Positions 48,501 to 62,800 of a stretch of 64,000 nt of DNA are shown here, piece after piece; position 1 is the first letter of the stretch, and each line of letters begins with the position of its first letter. This DNA comes from Paramecium octaurelia. Taxonomy: Eukaryota; Ciliophora; Oligohymenophorea; Peniculida; Parameciidae. The translations under genes were made by a program, and so were the position numbers. The DNA lies in the NCBI GenBank assembly GCA_905182995.1, contig CAJJDP010000140.1:1-64000 (forward strand), given 5' to 3'. The notes below the pieces were generated by a model. It did not search any database and was not told the DNA's origin. It was given only the letters and a program-made list of their open reading frames with translations.

Positions 48501-51500
48501 ATCAGAAGAATAACAAGGCTCCTCCTCCCCCAGAAGAAGAATCAGTGTTCTCAATTGCCCCTGATACAATAGTTTTACCTCCCAAGCATGGAATCATGTT
48601 CTAATTCAGAGGGTACTCATAGAAGAAGGGAAAGATTTCTGAAATTTTTATGTTAAATTCAACAATAGGCTCTGAAAGAAAAGCAAATCTACTATTTGCT
48701 ACAACAATTGAAGGTGATTTCATACAACCCACCTTGCAATTCTCAGAGAGGAAACTTTTCTTTAAGTATTCGTGGGAGAAGAATGTTCCATTTATGCCTA
48801 TTTCGAAGAATCTTGAGATCACTTGTGCTTGTCCACTACCTGTTAACTTTGACTTAAAGTGTCAACAACCCTTCACTGTGAATTAGGATAAGTTGTAATT
48901 GAATCCAGGTAAGAGTGCAGTAGTGAGGATTGATTTCGATCCTGCTTTTAAATCTGATCGGAAATCTGGCGATTTAGAAGGCAAACTATAATTGTCTCAT
49001 TATGAACATCCTCATAAAGATCTGATTGATCTGATTGGGTAGGTCCACTTTCCAAATTTAATCATGGAAACAAATCTTATTAACTTTGGTTCTATCTTAT
49101 ACGACACCACAAAGAAGATGGTTATGACTATGAAGAACCAAAGTGAAATGGCACTGAATTATGAATGGACGTTCGTGAGTGAAGAATTGTCTACTCAAGG
49201 ACAATAGCCGAATATTCCAATTAATGAAATCTTTGATATCCTGCCATTAAGTGGTTATATGGAACCTGGATCAGAAGAACAAGTTGAGTTTGTGTATAAT
49301 GCAATTGGAGGACAAAGATTTAAGACTACTGCAGTCTGTCATGTTGATGGCGGTCCTGAGTACGAGGTGACTTTGGTGGGAGATAGCAGTTTATTATCAT
49401 CTAAAATGAGCACTACTTTGATTGAATTAGGAGATGTGAGGTTTTGTGAATGGGTTTCTAGAGAATTTACAATTGAGAACACAGGAAAGGTTACTTTTGA
49501 ATTTAAGATCGATTTGAGACACATTAAGAAGAAGGGATTCGTGGATGTACAACCATAAAATGGAAAGATTGCTGGAGGAGAAAAGCTCAGAATTACAGTA
49601 AGAGTCTCACCAGTAATACCTGCAGAGTTCAAGGAAATTATATTGGTGTAGATAGGATATTATGAGCCTGAACCGATCACTATTATTGGAAGAGGTGTCT
49701 ATCCTTCAATGGTGGTGTAATTGCCAAGATCTGAAAATCCCTTATTCTAGTAGAAGTTTGATGTTGAAATTGCTAAGAAGAAGGCTGATTTGGAAACTCA
49801 GACTAAGAGGGCTTAACTTATAGCTAAGACATAGAATTAGAAGGTTTAGGTTAAGACTTTGGAATAAGTATAGTTGGAAGTCGAGAGGGACATTGATAGA
49901 TTTGTGTTTTGCGAATAGATAAAGAGGACTGTCTTGGATAAGTAGGATGAGAGGACTCATTCAAGGGATCAGAAAGAGAAATTCTATGATAATGTGATTT
50001 TGGCTACTTACATTTGTGATTTCGGCAATGTGGTTCTCAATTCAATTAGATAGAAAACAATAACCATCAACAATCCAGGCACTTTGCCAGTTGAGTTTGT
50101 GTTAGATGGCAAGTACTTTAAACCTTAGGGATACAATATTGTACCAGAAAGGGTTTTGAATTTACCAAGTGGTGCAAATATCACTTTGAACATTCAATAT
50201 TAGACAAAAAAGAACATGGGTTTTGGACCAACTAAGACTGTTGTGCCGATTGAATTGAAGAAGGGTCCAAAGTTTCATCTGGAATTAGTGGCCAATATCA
50301 CTATTCCTTAAATTGTTATTGAGAATTCAGCTGATGGATAAATTGATTTTGGTAAAGTTCTGATTGGATAAAAGAAGATCATCTTCTTAAGATTCGTCAA
50401 TGATAAAGAGATTGATTGCGAATGGTCTCAATCCACTAGGTAGGAATTGACAGCTGATAAGAAAGAGGAACCTAGATTTGTCTTGGTGCCTAATAGTGGC
50501 ATAATTAAACCAGGGGACAAGTAATTAGTGGAGGCCCATTTCACTCCTTTGGTTGAAAGAAACTATTCCTAAAAGTTCACTCTCAATATCAAGGAGAATG
50601 CAACACCCTATATATTGAATCTAAAAGGAACTGGAACAAGTATCAATTTACAATTCAACCCTCAATTGCTAAACATTGGGCCAATCCTACCCTATGATAA
50701 GTTTGCACATTCCGTATTAGAAATAAAGAATCCCACTGAATTTGATACTGAATTATTCTCATTAGACTTTGATACTCAATATCTTTAGGATGATGAAATT
50801 GTTAATAGCTATCCATAATTGGAACATACAGATTTTATATTGATGCCTGTGAGGTAGCCAGGACAACCGATATGGTTAGATTTTTAGAAAGCATTCACTA
50901 GAAGTAAGAGGAAAGATCAAATCTTGAATAAATTGCAAGACCCAAATGTTGAAAATAAAGAACAATTGTAAAAAGAGTTGGATGATATTGTAATACAGGA
51001 AACAATGATTAAAGTTGAATATCCCAAGAAGGTAAGTGAAGATGTCTTGAAAAATATTGTTATCATGGGGCCTCCTAAATGTGGAAAGACTCATTTAGCC
51101 AATTATTTGGAGTAGACTCACCGAAGAAAAGTGATTAATATGAACGAGTTGGTTCAATGGAATCAGGAGAATTAGACACAAGCATATCAACAATTAGAGT
51201 AATATTTATAATAGAGATAAAATGAAATTCAATTTGTATAATAAGAGAGAGAGAAATTATTAAAGAAGGCAGGAAAGAAATCAAAGGATCTTGAAGACAA
51301 GTGGGGACCAATCCCATTGCACCTATATGAATACTTGAGTGAAGAGATCATCGTAAAATTATTGAAGGCAAGATTGGCTCATGAAGATTGTGGTGCTGGT
51401 GCTATTTTTGATAATTTATAATCCAAATATTGGCCAAATGAATTATATTTGATGAAATGCATCATGGAAATCGATTCTCATTTGTAAGTAGTAGTATTGA

Positions 51501-54500
51501 AGGAATAATATGATCAATATGGTTTTGAAATCTAGAAGTTGATTGAGTGGCCAGGAATGGAGAAATTGGCTGAAGAGGACAAACCTAAGAAAGAAGAAAT
51601 AGTGGATCCCATTCCCACATCAAAGGACAAGAATAATAAAACTCAGACTAAGAGAGGAAAGGAGTAATCTTAGAGTGTAACTAAGAAGCAAGAAAAGCCT
51701 CTAGTTTCATAATTGCAACTATAACAACAACAACAATAATCAAGATAGAAATCAAGACCAAAGTCATAACCAAAATCAGCAGGAAATCTAGTGGAATAAA
51801 GCTATTATGATGTGTTTTACCCAGCTAGTTTTGAAGATGAAATACAGAAATAGAATTTCAATGACTTAATAACAAAAGTGAAAGCTCTAATAGAGAATAA
51901 GTATCATGAGAAAATAGAAATAGCTACTAAAATTCATGATCCTGTGTTTGATGAAGGAAAGAAGGAAGAGAAACCGCAGAAGCCAGCAAAGAAAGGCGAT
52001 AAGCCACCTGAACCAGAAGAACCAAAAGTAGAAATAATAGATTACACATATCTTTAAAAAGGAGAAAGATAATTCAACGAAGTTCCTTTCCATTACAATT
52101 TACCACAATTATGCTAAACAGGATTGCAAGTAATACCAGCTCCGATTTATCCAAATCCAAATTCCTTGCCAATTCCTGATCCAATTTATCATTAGATTGT
52201 GATGAAGAAGAAGGACAATCTGAACTAATCAATACAAACAGGCAGAAAGAAGACAGACACAAAGGAGTCATCAATACATCAATCAAATGCAACTCTTACT
52301 TAGACTCTAAAATACTTTAACATCCTCACACCAAAAGATATGTATGTGAAGGATTTCAAAATGCAATCTTAATAAAAGACTGAACATGTTGATGAAGACA
52401 AGAACAATCTCTAGGAGGAATAAAATAAACATTTGGAGAATATCAACTCGCCAAGCAGGGAACAACTCTAGCATCCCGATCAATTGAATAAACCAGTCAC
52501 TCCCTCTGTCAAAGCAAGAGCTAATGTTACTTCGAGATCGATTGCAAATGTAAGCAAGAGATCACAATAGCAAAAGAATGCAGATTCATCTTAAGGAAAT
52601 GATCAGAAGTATAATTATAAACTTGAAGATTTGATTTAAAAACAGTACAGATGGAGTATCCCAGCTGGTAGAACATTGATATTAGTGATCTAATTCTTTA
52701 CTAAACATACTGGTTCATTTGAAGGCAGACTCAACTTTGATAATTTCTTTTCCATCAAGAAATCAGCTGCAGAAGTCAAAGGAGTTGCTGATTACCCATC
52801 TTTAAGTGGATTGCCAAAATAACTGTTTTGGACTGTAAAGAAAGCAAGACCTGCTAATGCACCTGATTCCTACTTAAGCAAAGTCTATGTTTAGAATGAA
52901 CAAAGCTTTGATTTTGGACCATTACTCATTGGAAAGTCTGATAAGGTAGCCAATCGAGCAATCAATAGCACAACATTTAGATTGTCTAATTCTGGTAAAT
53001 TTGATACTGAATTGCAATTCTCCCTCTTATCAAGCATCCAAGAGAATAAAGAGATTCAAAAAGGAGTGTTTACTTTGGATTTAGATAATTCCAAAATTCA
53101 GATGAACAGTGTACCATTGGAGCTAAGAGTGTGGGCATTCCCAGATAAACCCTAGAAATTCAGAGATGACTTGATTGTCTAGATCAAAGATAATCCTTTG
53201 CCCCTAATCATCCCTATGGTATGTATTGGATGTAGACCCACTATCGACTTAGTTAATCCTGACATCAAATTTGAGAGACTGTTAATTTCCCAATCTGATT
53301 CCAGGACAGTCACTATAAAGAACACAGGTATGATTAATGCGAAATGGAAATTAACAGGAATAGAGCAATTGGAAGAGGAATTCTAAGTGATCAACACTTC
53401 AGGTGAATTGGCTCCTACGATGGAAGCTAAGATCGAAATAAGGTTCAGAGCCATCAAGGAGAGAAAATTAAATTTGAAAATAACTCTTGAAGTTGAAGAT
53501 GTGGAGAACATGAACATTAAGTAGGATCCAAAGATTATCAATGTGGATGCAGAAGCATTCTAAATTTAAGTTGATATCAAGTATCCATCACCAGAGAACA
53601 TTTTAGACTTTGGAAGTGTCAAAGTGGGTGATTTCAAAGATCAAGTGTTGTAAGTCAAGAACATCGGATAGTATTTGGTGAAGATTAAGTGTCTAATTAA
53701 AAAGAAGCTCTTCCCTCAATTGTTTTAATTGGAGCCGATGGAAACCGATCTCAATCCTGGCTAGTAGAAGGATATTTTGATAAGGTTTTGTGGAGTCAAG
53801 GAGATTAAGATGAAGACTACAAATGATACAACTGATCTCTATTTAGAGATCTTGGAAGGGAAAACACAAGAGATCTACAAGCCTGTTCCTATCAATGTGC
53901 AATTCAATAGTGTGTATTCCAAATATTCAATTAATCCATTAAAAAATATCAATTTTGGACCAATTCAATTCAATGAATCGAAAGTTAGACACTTGGAGAT
54001 CAAGAATGAAGGGCAATTCGAATTCAATTTCACAATATTTGATTATGCAAATGAAGAATTCAGAAAGTAATTGTTGGATCAATAGACTAAGGAGGCCTAG
54101 GAAAAGAAGGAATTGATGAAAGCTATGCCATCTTCTTTGGCCCCTGTGGATCCTAAGAAAGGACCTAAGAAAGATGATAAAAAACAAGAGAAGAAATAGG
54201 CTAAGCCAGGAAAGAATGATCCACCTCCTGGATAATTGAAAATTGGGCAATGGACAATCATGCCTAGTATTGGCACAATAGCCCCAGACTCTTCTTGTAC
54301 AGTGGAAATCACATTTGCAGGATAGGGTTAGAAGAATTATGAACAAAAATTGGCAATCGATATCATTAATCGTAATCCAGAAGATTAACCAAATGGAATT
54401 GAATATGAAGTACTGAGTGAAAGTTGTATTCCAGGTATCAGTACAACTAGTTATGAATCTATTTTCGAAGAGCAAGTAGTATTGCAATCCCAAGTGAATA

Positions 54501-57500
54501 ATCTATCTAACTTGATTAATTCCAATGTCTTCTTCATAGAGGAAAAGGTATTTAGCTTTGGTACTTTGGTGCCATCTAAAGTCCCCGATGGCGTAGTGGA
54601 AAGATTCAAACTCACAAATCCCAATAAGATTCCATGCAGTGTTAAATTAGATGCAAGAAGAAGGTAGAATTATCCCAATGACAACTTTGCATTCGAAGTT
54701 TTCCCCAAACAAGTCAAAATAGCACCTCATGAAAGTGTCTATATCAAGGTTGCTTTCAAACCTACTATAATGGCGCAATATTATGGTATTTTTGAGGCCA
54801 TCGTTGAGAATGGAGAACAAAGTCCCAAAACTCATAAATTATTGTTTGATTTAAGAGGAGAAGGAGCATTGCCAACACTGAAATTGGAGAAGCCAAAGGA
54901 TTGGTTGGATGAGAGAACACCTGTCGTTAAATTTGGCAGAGTTCGATTGGGCAAGACTTTAACTATGCCAATCGTATTGAAGAATGATGGGTAGATTCCA
55001 GCAACAGTTAAATGGGATTTGACAGCAGTGAATGAACATTTTAGATTCTTAGATCAAAACACATTTACCCTTACTCCTAAGACCACTGCTACTTTCAACA
55101 TTGAATTCACTCCAAAGGACGTGGGAGTTAAGTAACATTATTTCGTAATGCAAACTCTGCTGAATCCCTATGAAGTTACTAAAGTGGCAGTAACAGGAGA
55201 AGCATTCTAGGAGGACATTGTATTTGAAAACTTGGATGATGAAGTTCAATTTGGTGATTGCATCATAAATACAGAAAAGAAAATACAGTTTTTCCTTAAA
55301 AACAATGGAGCCAACACTATTCGATTCTAATGGAACACTTAAGGATGTGAAGATTTTACATTCATTCCTAGACAAGGCCATTTGAATACCAAAGAGTCAA
55401 AGCCCATCACATTAATATTTAAATCCAATAGAAGCATAATCCACAAATCATATGCCTTATAGTGTGATACCAAACAAATTAATAAGAAAGTTCAATCAGA
55501 ATGGGATGATAGTATGGCGACCACAAAATATGTCACCTTAACTGAATACAATTGGTTGATTAAGAAGAGGGAGGAAGAAGAGGCTAGGAGATTGGCTGAA
55601 GAGGCTGCCAACAAAAAGGGAGCCAAGAAAGTTGACAAGAAGACAGTGAAATAAGACATCGTCCAACCTCCTTAGCCTGAACCTGGGGAGGAAGCCAACA
55701 TTCCTATTTCAGACCCATTGCCTGAGCCAGAATACCAGGTTATTGATAAGAGTGATAAGAGTATGCCTATGAAGGTGAATGCTATTGCTGATTTTGCTAA
55801 ATATGAAATTGATCAGAGGAGTGTTTACTTTAAGGAGACCTTGATGTACACCACCAGAGTTCATTAACTAAAATTAAAGAACACTTCATTGATAGCCATA
55901 AACTATAGTTGTAAGATAGTGTCAGCATAGACTGGTGCCATAGATCCTGGATACTTCTATGTGTATCCAAAGCAAGGCAAGATTGCTAGCAATAGTGATG
56001 AGATGTTCACTATTAAATTCAGTCCCACGGAAGTTGATGAGTCGAATGAGAGGTTGTTGGTCATCTCAATAGACAATTTGGATCCAAATTAGGAGAAGTT
56101 GATAGTTGAATTGGATGGACAAGCAGAAAGACCGATATGTCATTTTGAATTGCCACCTAGTAATTATAGAGATAAGAAGCCAGATTTGGAAGCCAAGTAC
56201 AATGTGATTGAATTCGAGAGTTTGGGATGCAAAGTTAAGAACACAAAGAGATTTTATGTTGTGAATCCCACTTCAGTTGGTTATGAATATGAATGGAAGA
56301 GAATTGATGATGAAAAGAATCAGAATGCAAACTATTTCAAATGTATCACAATCAAGGGTGTCGTCTTGTCTGGCAAGAAATCAGAAATCATCTTCGAATA
56401 TTCACCAGACACATAAGGACAACATGAAAGCTATTGGGTTTTCGAGATCCCACAAGAACATATTATTTAATATTTCTTGGTTACTGGAAGTGTGGTTGAA
56501 CCAAATGTCATATTCAACGTTGGTAAGGTCAATTTTGGTCCCTTATTGGTTCAAGGAAAGAATAAAGAAACAGTCATTTTAAAGAATTTAGAGGATGTCC
56601 CTTTGACATTTTAATTTGATAGGGAGTCTTTCCATAATCCAGAGTTTGGTGATTCATTAACCATAACTCCAGTTTAAGGTACCATTAAGGCACTCGGAGA
56701 TTAACCTATTGAGATACAATTTGCACCAAAAGTAGAAAGAGAATACAATTATAATCTGTTATGCAATGTGAAGAGAAGACAGAGACCAGTGACTTTGAAT
56801 GTCAAGGGAATTGGGTACATTCTACACAACAATGTGTATTTGAATGGTGTGGCTGTGACTTAACAAAATACAGTAGTTGAATTGGGAGATTTGTATATCA
56901 ACGAGAAATCCAGCAAGTAGATCACAGTTGAGAATCAGGGAGATTTCAATTTCGATTTCAGTGTTAGGAAATCAGCTCAATTATCCAATATTGTGATTAT
57001 CAACCCAGAGAATGGCACAGTGAAGAAGAATGAGAAGTTTAATATTGAGATCAGATATCAACCAACAGCCCCATAGAAGTTGAATCAACAATTTTCATTA
57101 TGTATTTCGAGTGGACCTACATATAATTTCCAATTGATTGGATCTGCCAAAAAGCCAGCAGTGGAATTCTCATTTTTATAATATGACTTTGGCCCCTGCT
57201 TTGTATTGAGATAACCATTGCCTATTACTAAGCATTTGGAGTTGAGGAATAGAGACGTTCAAGCCATGGCAATCGAAGCCTTGTATGAGAAGAAACCCTA
57301 CTTTGGAGTTCAATTGCCTTCAGGTTAGGTGCTCTTGCCAATCCAGATAGAAACACATAAGGATAAGAAGGGAATCATACAAACGAAGGAGTTGAATGTG
57401 TTGTAGATTCCAATAACCTTCACGCCTAGAGAGTTGGTCAAATATGACGAAAGTGTAATCTTTGACATCAATGGATTGTAAAAGGTGGAAGTGAGATTTA

Positions 57501-59812
57501 CAGGAGAAGGTGTTCCTTTGAAGTTGGACTTATTGAAGACAGAATATTAATTTGTAGATTTTGGAATATATGGTGTTGGACAGATTGGAACAGAGGTAGT
57601 TTCATTGGTGAATAATTCTCAAAAGATGGTCACCTTGATCTTCGAGTAGGACTTGTTGAAAGAATTGAAATAGAAATATTTCATTAAGGTAAGACCTAAG
57701 AAGGAATTTGTGATTAATCCAAGGGAGAGAAAAGAAATCACTCTGACCTTTAAACCTCAATAGAGATTGCACTCTTTCAAGACTGATTTGTTCTTTAAGA
57801 TAGTTGAAAACAATGAAGTGAGAAAACTATTGACATTGTAAGGAGCTTGTCATGGCATAGAGTTGAAGCTGATGGAGGACACCATAGGATTTGGTGGAGT
57901 TGTTATCAATTCAAGACTTACGAAGAATGTGCAATTGAGCAATTTGGGAGATGTTGCTGCTAAATTCCAATGGGATACCTCGTTTTGTAAGAATTACTTC
58001 ACCATCACTCCTTTATCGGGAACATTGCCAGCTCATGAAGACCTTCAATTTTAGATTACGTTCCACCCAAATGCTATTGATAATGACATTAGATTTGATA
58101 AGGTGAAATGCTTGATCCAAAATTCAGACCCATTGTACTTGAATCTCTTAGGAAAATGCATAGAATAACCAAAAGAATAAATCTAAGAAGTGAAATTTGA
58201 GACTGTTGTGAGAGTACCCACTTCTAAAAAGGTCACTGTCAAGAATCCAACTCCAAAACCCTGGAAAGTCAAGGCCTCTGTGTCTGCTTTGTTGCCTTAA
58301 TTTAAAGATTACTTTGAAGGCAAAGAATACATAGAAGTCCCAGCCAATGGATAAGCAGAATATGAAGTCGTTTACAAGCCTTTAACAATGACATCCAATC
58401 CTTAGATCTAAAACTTATAGGATCAACATGAAGGATCACTCTTTTTCCCATTGCCTGATGGGTAGGCACTTCTCTATAATCTATTTGGTAAGAGTTTGCC
58501 ACCATTACCATAAACTGTGGACACAACCATGAAGGCCAAAAAGAACACAACCTAGGTGTTGCAAGTGAAAAATTGGTTGAAGACCAGTCAAAGATTCGAG
58601 GTTACCTGGACATTAGAACCTGAAGATCCTTCGATTATTTTAAATGGAGCCAATACTTTTGAAGTATCTAGTGAAGGAACCAAGGATTACAAACTCACCA
58701 TATATGGACTTAAGCAATCCTAAAATAAAGTAACGGTTTATTTCAGAAATGCCATCACATAAGAATTTGTATTCTTTAAAATAGTAACCTATATAATTAA
58801 TATATTTATAGAATTTAACCATTCAACCTCCAGATCAACTACCAAGAATTGAATTGACATCCATAGTTAGGGAAGTGGCAACAAAGTTGATCACCATCGA
58901 GAATCCAATCAATTAGCCTGTAGAATTTAAGAAAGACCAACTTATTGCTGAAACCGACAGTATCTCATTCAATCCTTAATAATTCGTAATCCCACCTAAA
59001 TCTGAATTCGGTCTTGAAATAGCCTACAGACCTTTGGTGGTGCAAGACATTCAATCCAAGATCACAATAAAATCGGTTCAATTAGGAGAGTTTGTCTACC
59101 CTCTGAAATTATAAGGGTTACAGTAGAATGTGTCAAGATCACTCTATTTCAAAGCTTCCTTGGGCACTGAAATGGTCTTGCCATTCAAGTTTATGAACTA
59201 CACCAAGAAGCCTACCATGTACACATGTTATGCCACGAAATTGGGTCCAAATGGAAAACCACTTGCTGTGAACATAGACCCAAAGGCTAAAGGCGCACCT
59301 GCCTAGACAACAGACTTTATTTGTGAATAGGTTCAATTCCAAGCACCTTAATCTGAATCGTTTGATGGGGTTGAATGTCAGATCAGTGTAAAGTATGAGC
59401 CCAGCAGTCTCAATGAAAGCAGAGGCATCTTAGTTGTGCAATCACCTGATGGCGGAGGTAAAACATATCATTTTACATTTAGAATATCAATGTCTTTTGA
59501 TTGGATAAGGAATCACACCATAACCGAAAGGACCATACAAATTATCTGGTGCCAAACCACCTGCTATTGAATTCAAGAATCCCTTCTTTGAGGCTTAAGA
59601 GTTCACTTTGAGAATTGACAATCCCGCCTTTACTTCTTCAGTCAAGTCCCCTATCAAAGTCGATGTAAGAAATCTAATTGAGTTTTTAGGGTAAAAAAGT
59701 ATTGAGCATAAACATCACTTACAAAGCAGTGCCAAACACAAGCAACAATGGAAGATTAATAATTTCTTGCGGAGATTTGCCACAATGGGTATTCTATCTT
59801 TAAGGAGAATGA
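45559..59812 (+). CDS. HYDIN: HYDIN homologue, giant ASH-repeat axonemal protein
   Basis: HYDIN is a giant protein of the axonemal central pair; loss in mammals and algae impairs ciliary beating. The product is 4680 residues (eight introns; length divides exactly). It is made of many ASH/MSP-type beta domains with signatures such as LDFGNCPVKYTTEKPVIIRN, VNLGDVFVNEIHKTEVVIEN, GMGPR and INFGSILYD. These match HYDIN in order, including FPDSLDFGNCPVKY near the N-terminus. Near residue 1790 is the HYDIN adenylate-kinase-like insertion: IVIMGPPKCGKTHLANYLEQ (P-loop), followed by charged coil and Lys/Pro/Gln-rich linkers. Introns: 45613-45634, 45818-45846, 45991-46019 (GC donor), 46162-46186, 46368-46395, 58784-58811, 59458-59482, 59665-59689. 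A 12.4-kb exon lies between. The start at 45559 or 45562 (tandem ATG) cannot be decided. Confidence 0.95.
45991..46019 (+). other. GC-AG intron of the HYDIN gene
   Basis: The exon ends ACC AAG and the intron runs from GCATTT to CTCTAG (29 bases), rejoining at GTC GCA CCA. Only this removal connects VVPQGTNGKDAGTGTK to VAPGMETNFIIRFSPES, which matches HYDIN (APGxxxxFxIxFTPE). The nearest upstream GT would make a 64-base intron, far above the size seen elsewhere here. Confidence 0.72.
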
Positions 59813-59864
59813 ATAATATTATTAATATTTAATATGTATTCAAATCATTATTAATTGAATGTCA

Positions 59865-62800
59865 TCAATAGACCATAATCAAGAACATAATAATCAATTC
59901 AAGACTTCTAGCAAAATCATTCACAGTGCTTGCTGGATCCGTGGTCGCATTTGTAGTTTAATTGCTTTGATTTTAAGTTTGATTTGTAGTTGTGTCGATC
60001 ACGACGTTGCAAGATTGGCACTTATTCATTTATGCATTCCAAGTATAAGTATATTCAGAAACCGTATAACATCGGGATTAATCCAGAATGGTTAAATCGA
60101 ACTCAACGCACTTCCCATCGACTAATTAACAACTCTTCTTAAAGGATTTATCCCAATTATAAATAGAACTGCATTTGCCATTTGTCTTTTCATAAGATTC
60201 GCAAGTATGAGAAGAACATGAACTAGTAGTAATACCCATACCGTATTTAAAAGTACAACGATCCTTGGCCATTAAGCAGGCATCTTGATCTACATCTGCT
60301 GAATTGCAGGATTGCATTAGCTAACAGGAGAATCCATTCCATACACAGATACCATCAGTTCCACCTATAGTACAAGCAATTTTAGTAGTATACGATGAAC
60401 ACACATCCTTATTTATACAGTTGAATCCATCAGTAATACATGATGACATAGTCGATTAACAATATTCTAATGTCATTCCATTCATAATACTGCTACATGT
60501 AAATGGTGAGCAAATTCCTTAGACTACATTCCAATTGCATCTGCCTTCTAATCCATAAGCAACTGAGCAAATATCCTATGTCTTATATTCAGAACAATTT
60601 AACTTGGAGATACAAGTTACTCCATCGTAAGTGCAGGTAGATAAGGGCAGAGTGCATAGTTAATGGGATGTGCCATATAAATCTGTACACGTTTGGTTGG
60701 CACATTTCCCACTTTAATTCCAAACACAAGCACCAGTGGATATTATTTGGTCATTTTATAATTGCACTCCGATGGAATTACTGTTGCATGAAGCTTAATT
60801 GACATACTAGTCACATTCGCTAAGTTCGATACATCCATTCAATCCATCGGTTGTGCATTTTTTACTTGCATTTTGACAATCTTAATGAGTAAGGTAATAT
60901 GCATCTGCACAAGAGGTAAATAACTTACAAATTGGAGGTAGGGTTGAATTCAAAGCGGGAACAGTCATGATACAATCACCATCAATTCCACTTACACAAC
61001 CTCCATCTGTATTGGTTTCTGCACACAATGTAATAGCAATACAATTTAATCCATCAGTTGTACATAGAGGTGAGACCATCTTGCATTCCTGATCAGTTGT
61101 AAACTGTATTGATTTGCAAGAAGTAAATTAGAAACATTTAGATAGCTTAGGAACCCACCTACAAGGACCATCTAACCCTTAAACACATGATTTTGAGGTA
61201 TTGAATTCAGCGCAACTTTTCAATTTCATGCACTTCTAATTATCTCCAATTGTACATGAGACATTCTATTTCTAGCAGTCTGTGTGATTGGTACCAGTAT
61301 AATCTTAGCAATCTTCAACATTTCTACAAATACCATTTTACCAAATGCATTTAATATTATTGTAGCTCACATTACAATCCTTCTCTTTATTGATTATTTA
61401 ACACACTTTCAACGTACAACTATCACCAATCCAATAACATTATTCATTGTTGATTGATGTGGTACATCCAGCTTCACTTAGAGAAGCAGAACATGATCGT
61501 CTTTGAACACATTTAATACCATCTGTAGTGCAAGTTTACATGGCTGCTTTGCATTCAGAATCAGTGGTATATTCGTACTCTTCGCAAGAATTTCTCTTGC
61601 ATTTGTTTTTGTCCTCAGCTGTACAATTAGGGAGCCAAAGGGAACATAATAAAGCATTATTTTACTCAGGTGGAGCAGCAGAACAAGTTTTGATTTAACA
61701 TTTTGAATCATACCAGAAACAATCATTGCCACTTCCATCTCTAATGCATGAGATTTCAAGGTTGATATCTGTGCATTATTTGGGAATTGTAATACAACCT
61801 AGCTAATCCGGCGAGACTGTACAGGTGTTTAGGTATTCTTGACAACTTTAATGTGTTGAATAATCAGCAGTTTTTGGAGCAGTGTCACAAGTTGATAAGA
61901 TGCAGGCAGATTCAAACCAAGCACATTTTTTATTATCTTTAGTGATAAAACATTGCTATTCAAACTTATAGTCACTGCAACTGATGCTTACCTCCCTACA
62001 GCCTTGTGCAATCTATTCTTGTTGATTATTTAATTTGACTTAGACTGTGCATTTGCTATCAAAATATTGACATTGTTAATGAGAAAAGTAGGAGGAGATT
62101 GAAGCAGCATTGCATTGTTTGTATTGACATCTATTAGTGATGGTATTCCAGACACAAGGTTGATTCTGATTGTCGATTACGCATTCTGATATGGCAGTAT
62201 ACTGATTGCATGGCTTTAAAGATGGACAATCAGCTATTGCATATTGTTATGCAAGCTAATCGCATAATAAAGTAACACATTTGAGAGTGCTTTGATTCCA
62301 CCAACACTTTTAATTACCATAGTTGTACTTGCATTAGATTTCTGTTAAGTAACTACTGCAATTTTATAATTTTGTGATGCAACCTCCTTAATTGGCTATA
62401 GTACATTTGTTATACATATTAGAGCATTGATAATGAGTCTACTAGTTAGTGGATAAAAGATGGCATTCAGCTTTCATACATTTATTATTTATGACAATGC
62501 ATTACCCTTCTTGAGTCCATAGACAATTACTAGCATTCTATTATGAGCAGCTTTGATTCTTTTCAATACAAGCATTACTTGATACATCGATAGTGCATAT
62601 GGATAACCATGACTCACATTCCTCATGAGTTGTTGGGTAAGTCTTGATATTTTTACAAGTCTTCTCTATGCATCCTAGGTCTGAATCATTTGTACAATTG
62701 CCGTTCAGTTGTTGACAGACTTCATGAGTGTAGTAAAAGGTCTCACCTAGTAATATTTAATCGCATGAAATTGAATTCGGAATATCAATGCATGCAGCTT

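Noticed and set aside
53939..54493. 184-residue minus-strand frame
   Set aside because: Antisense shadow within the HYDIN exon, with no motif of its own.
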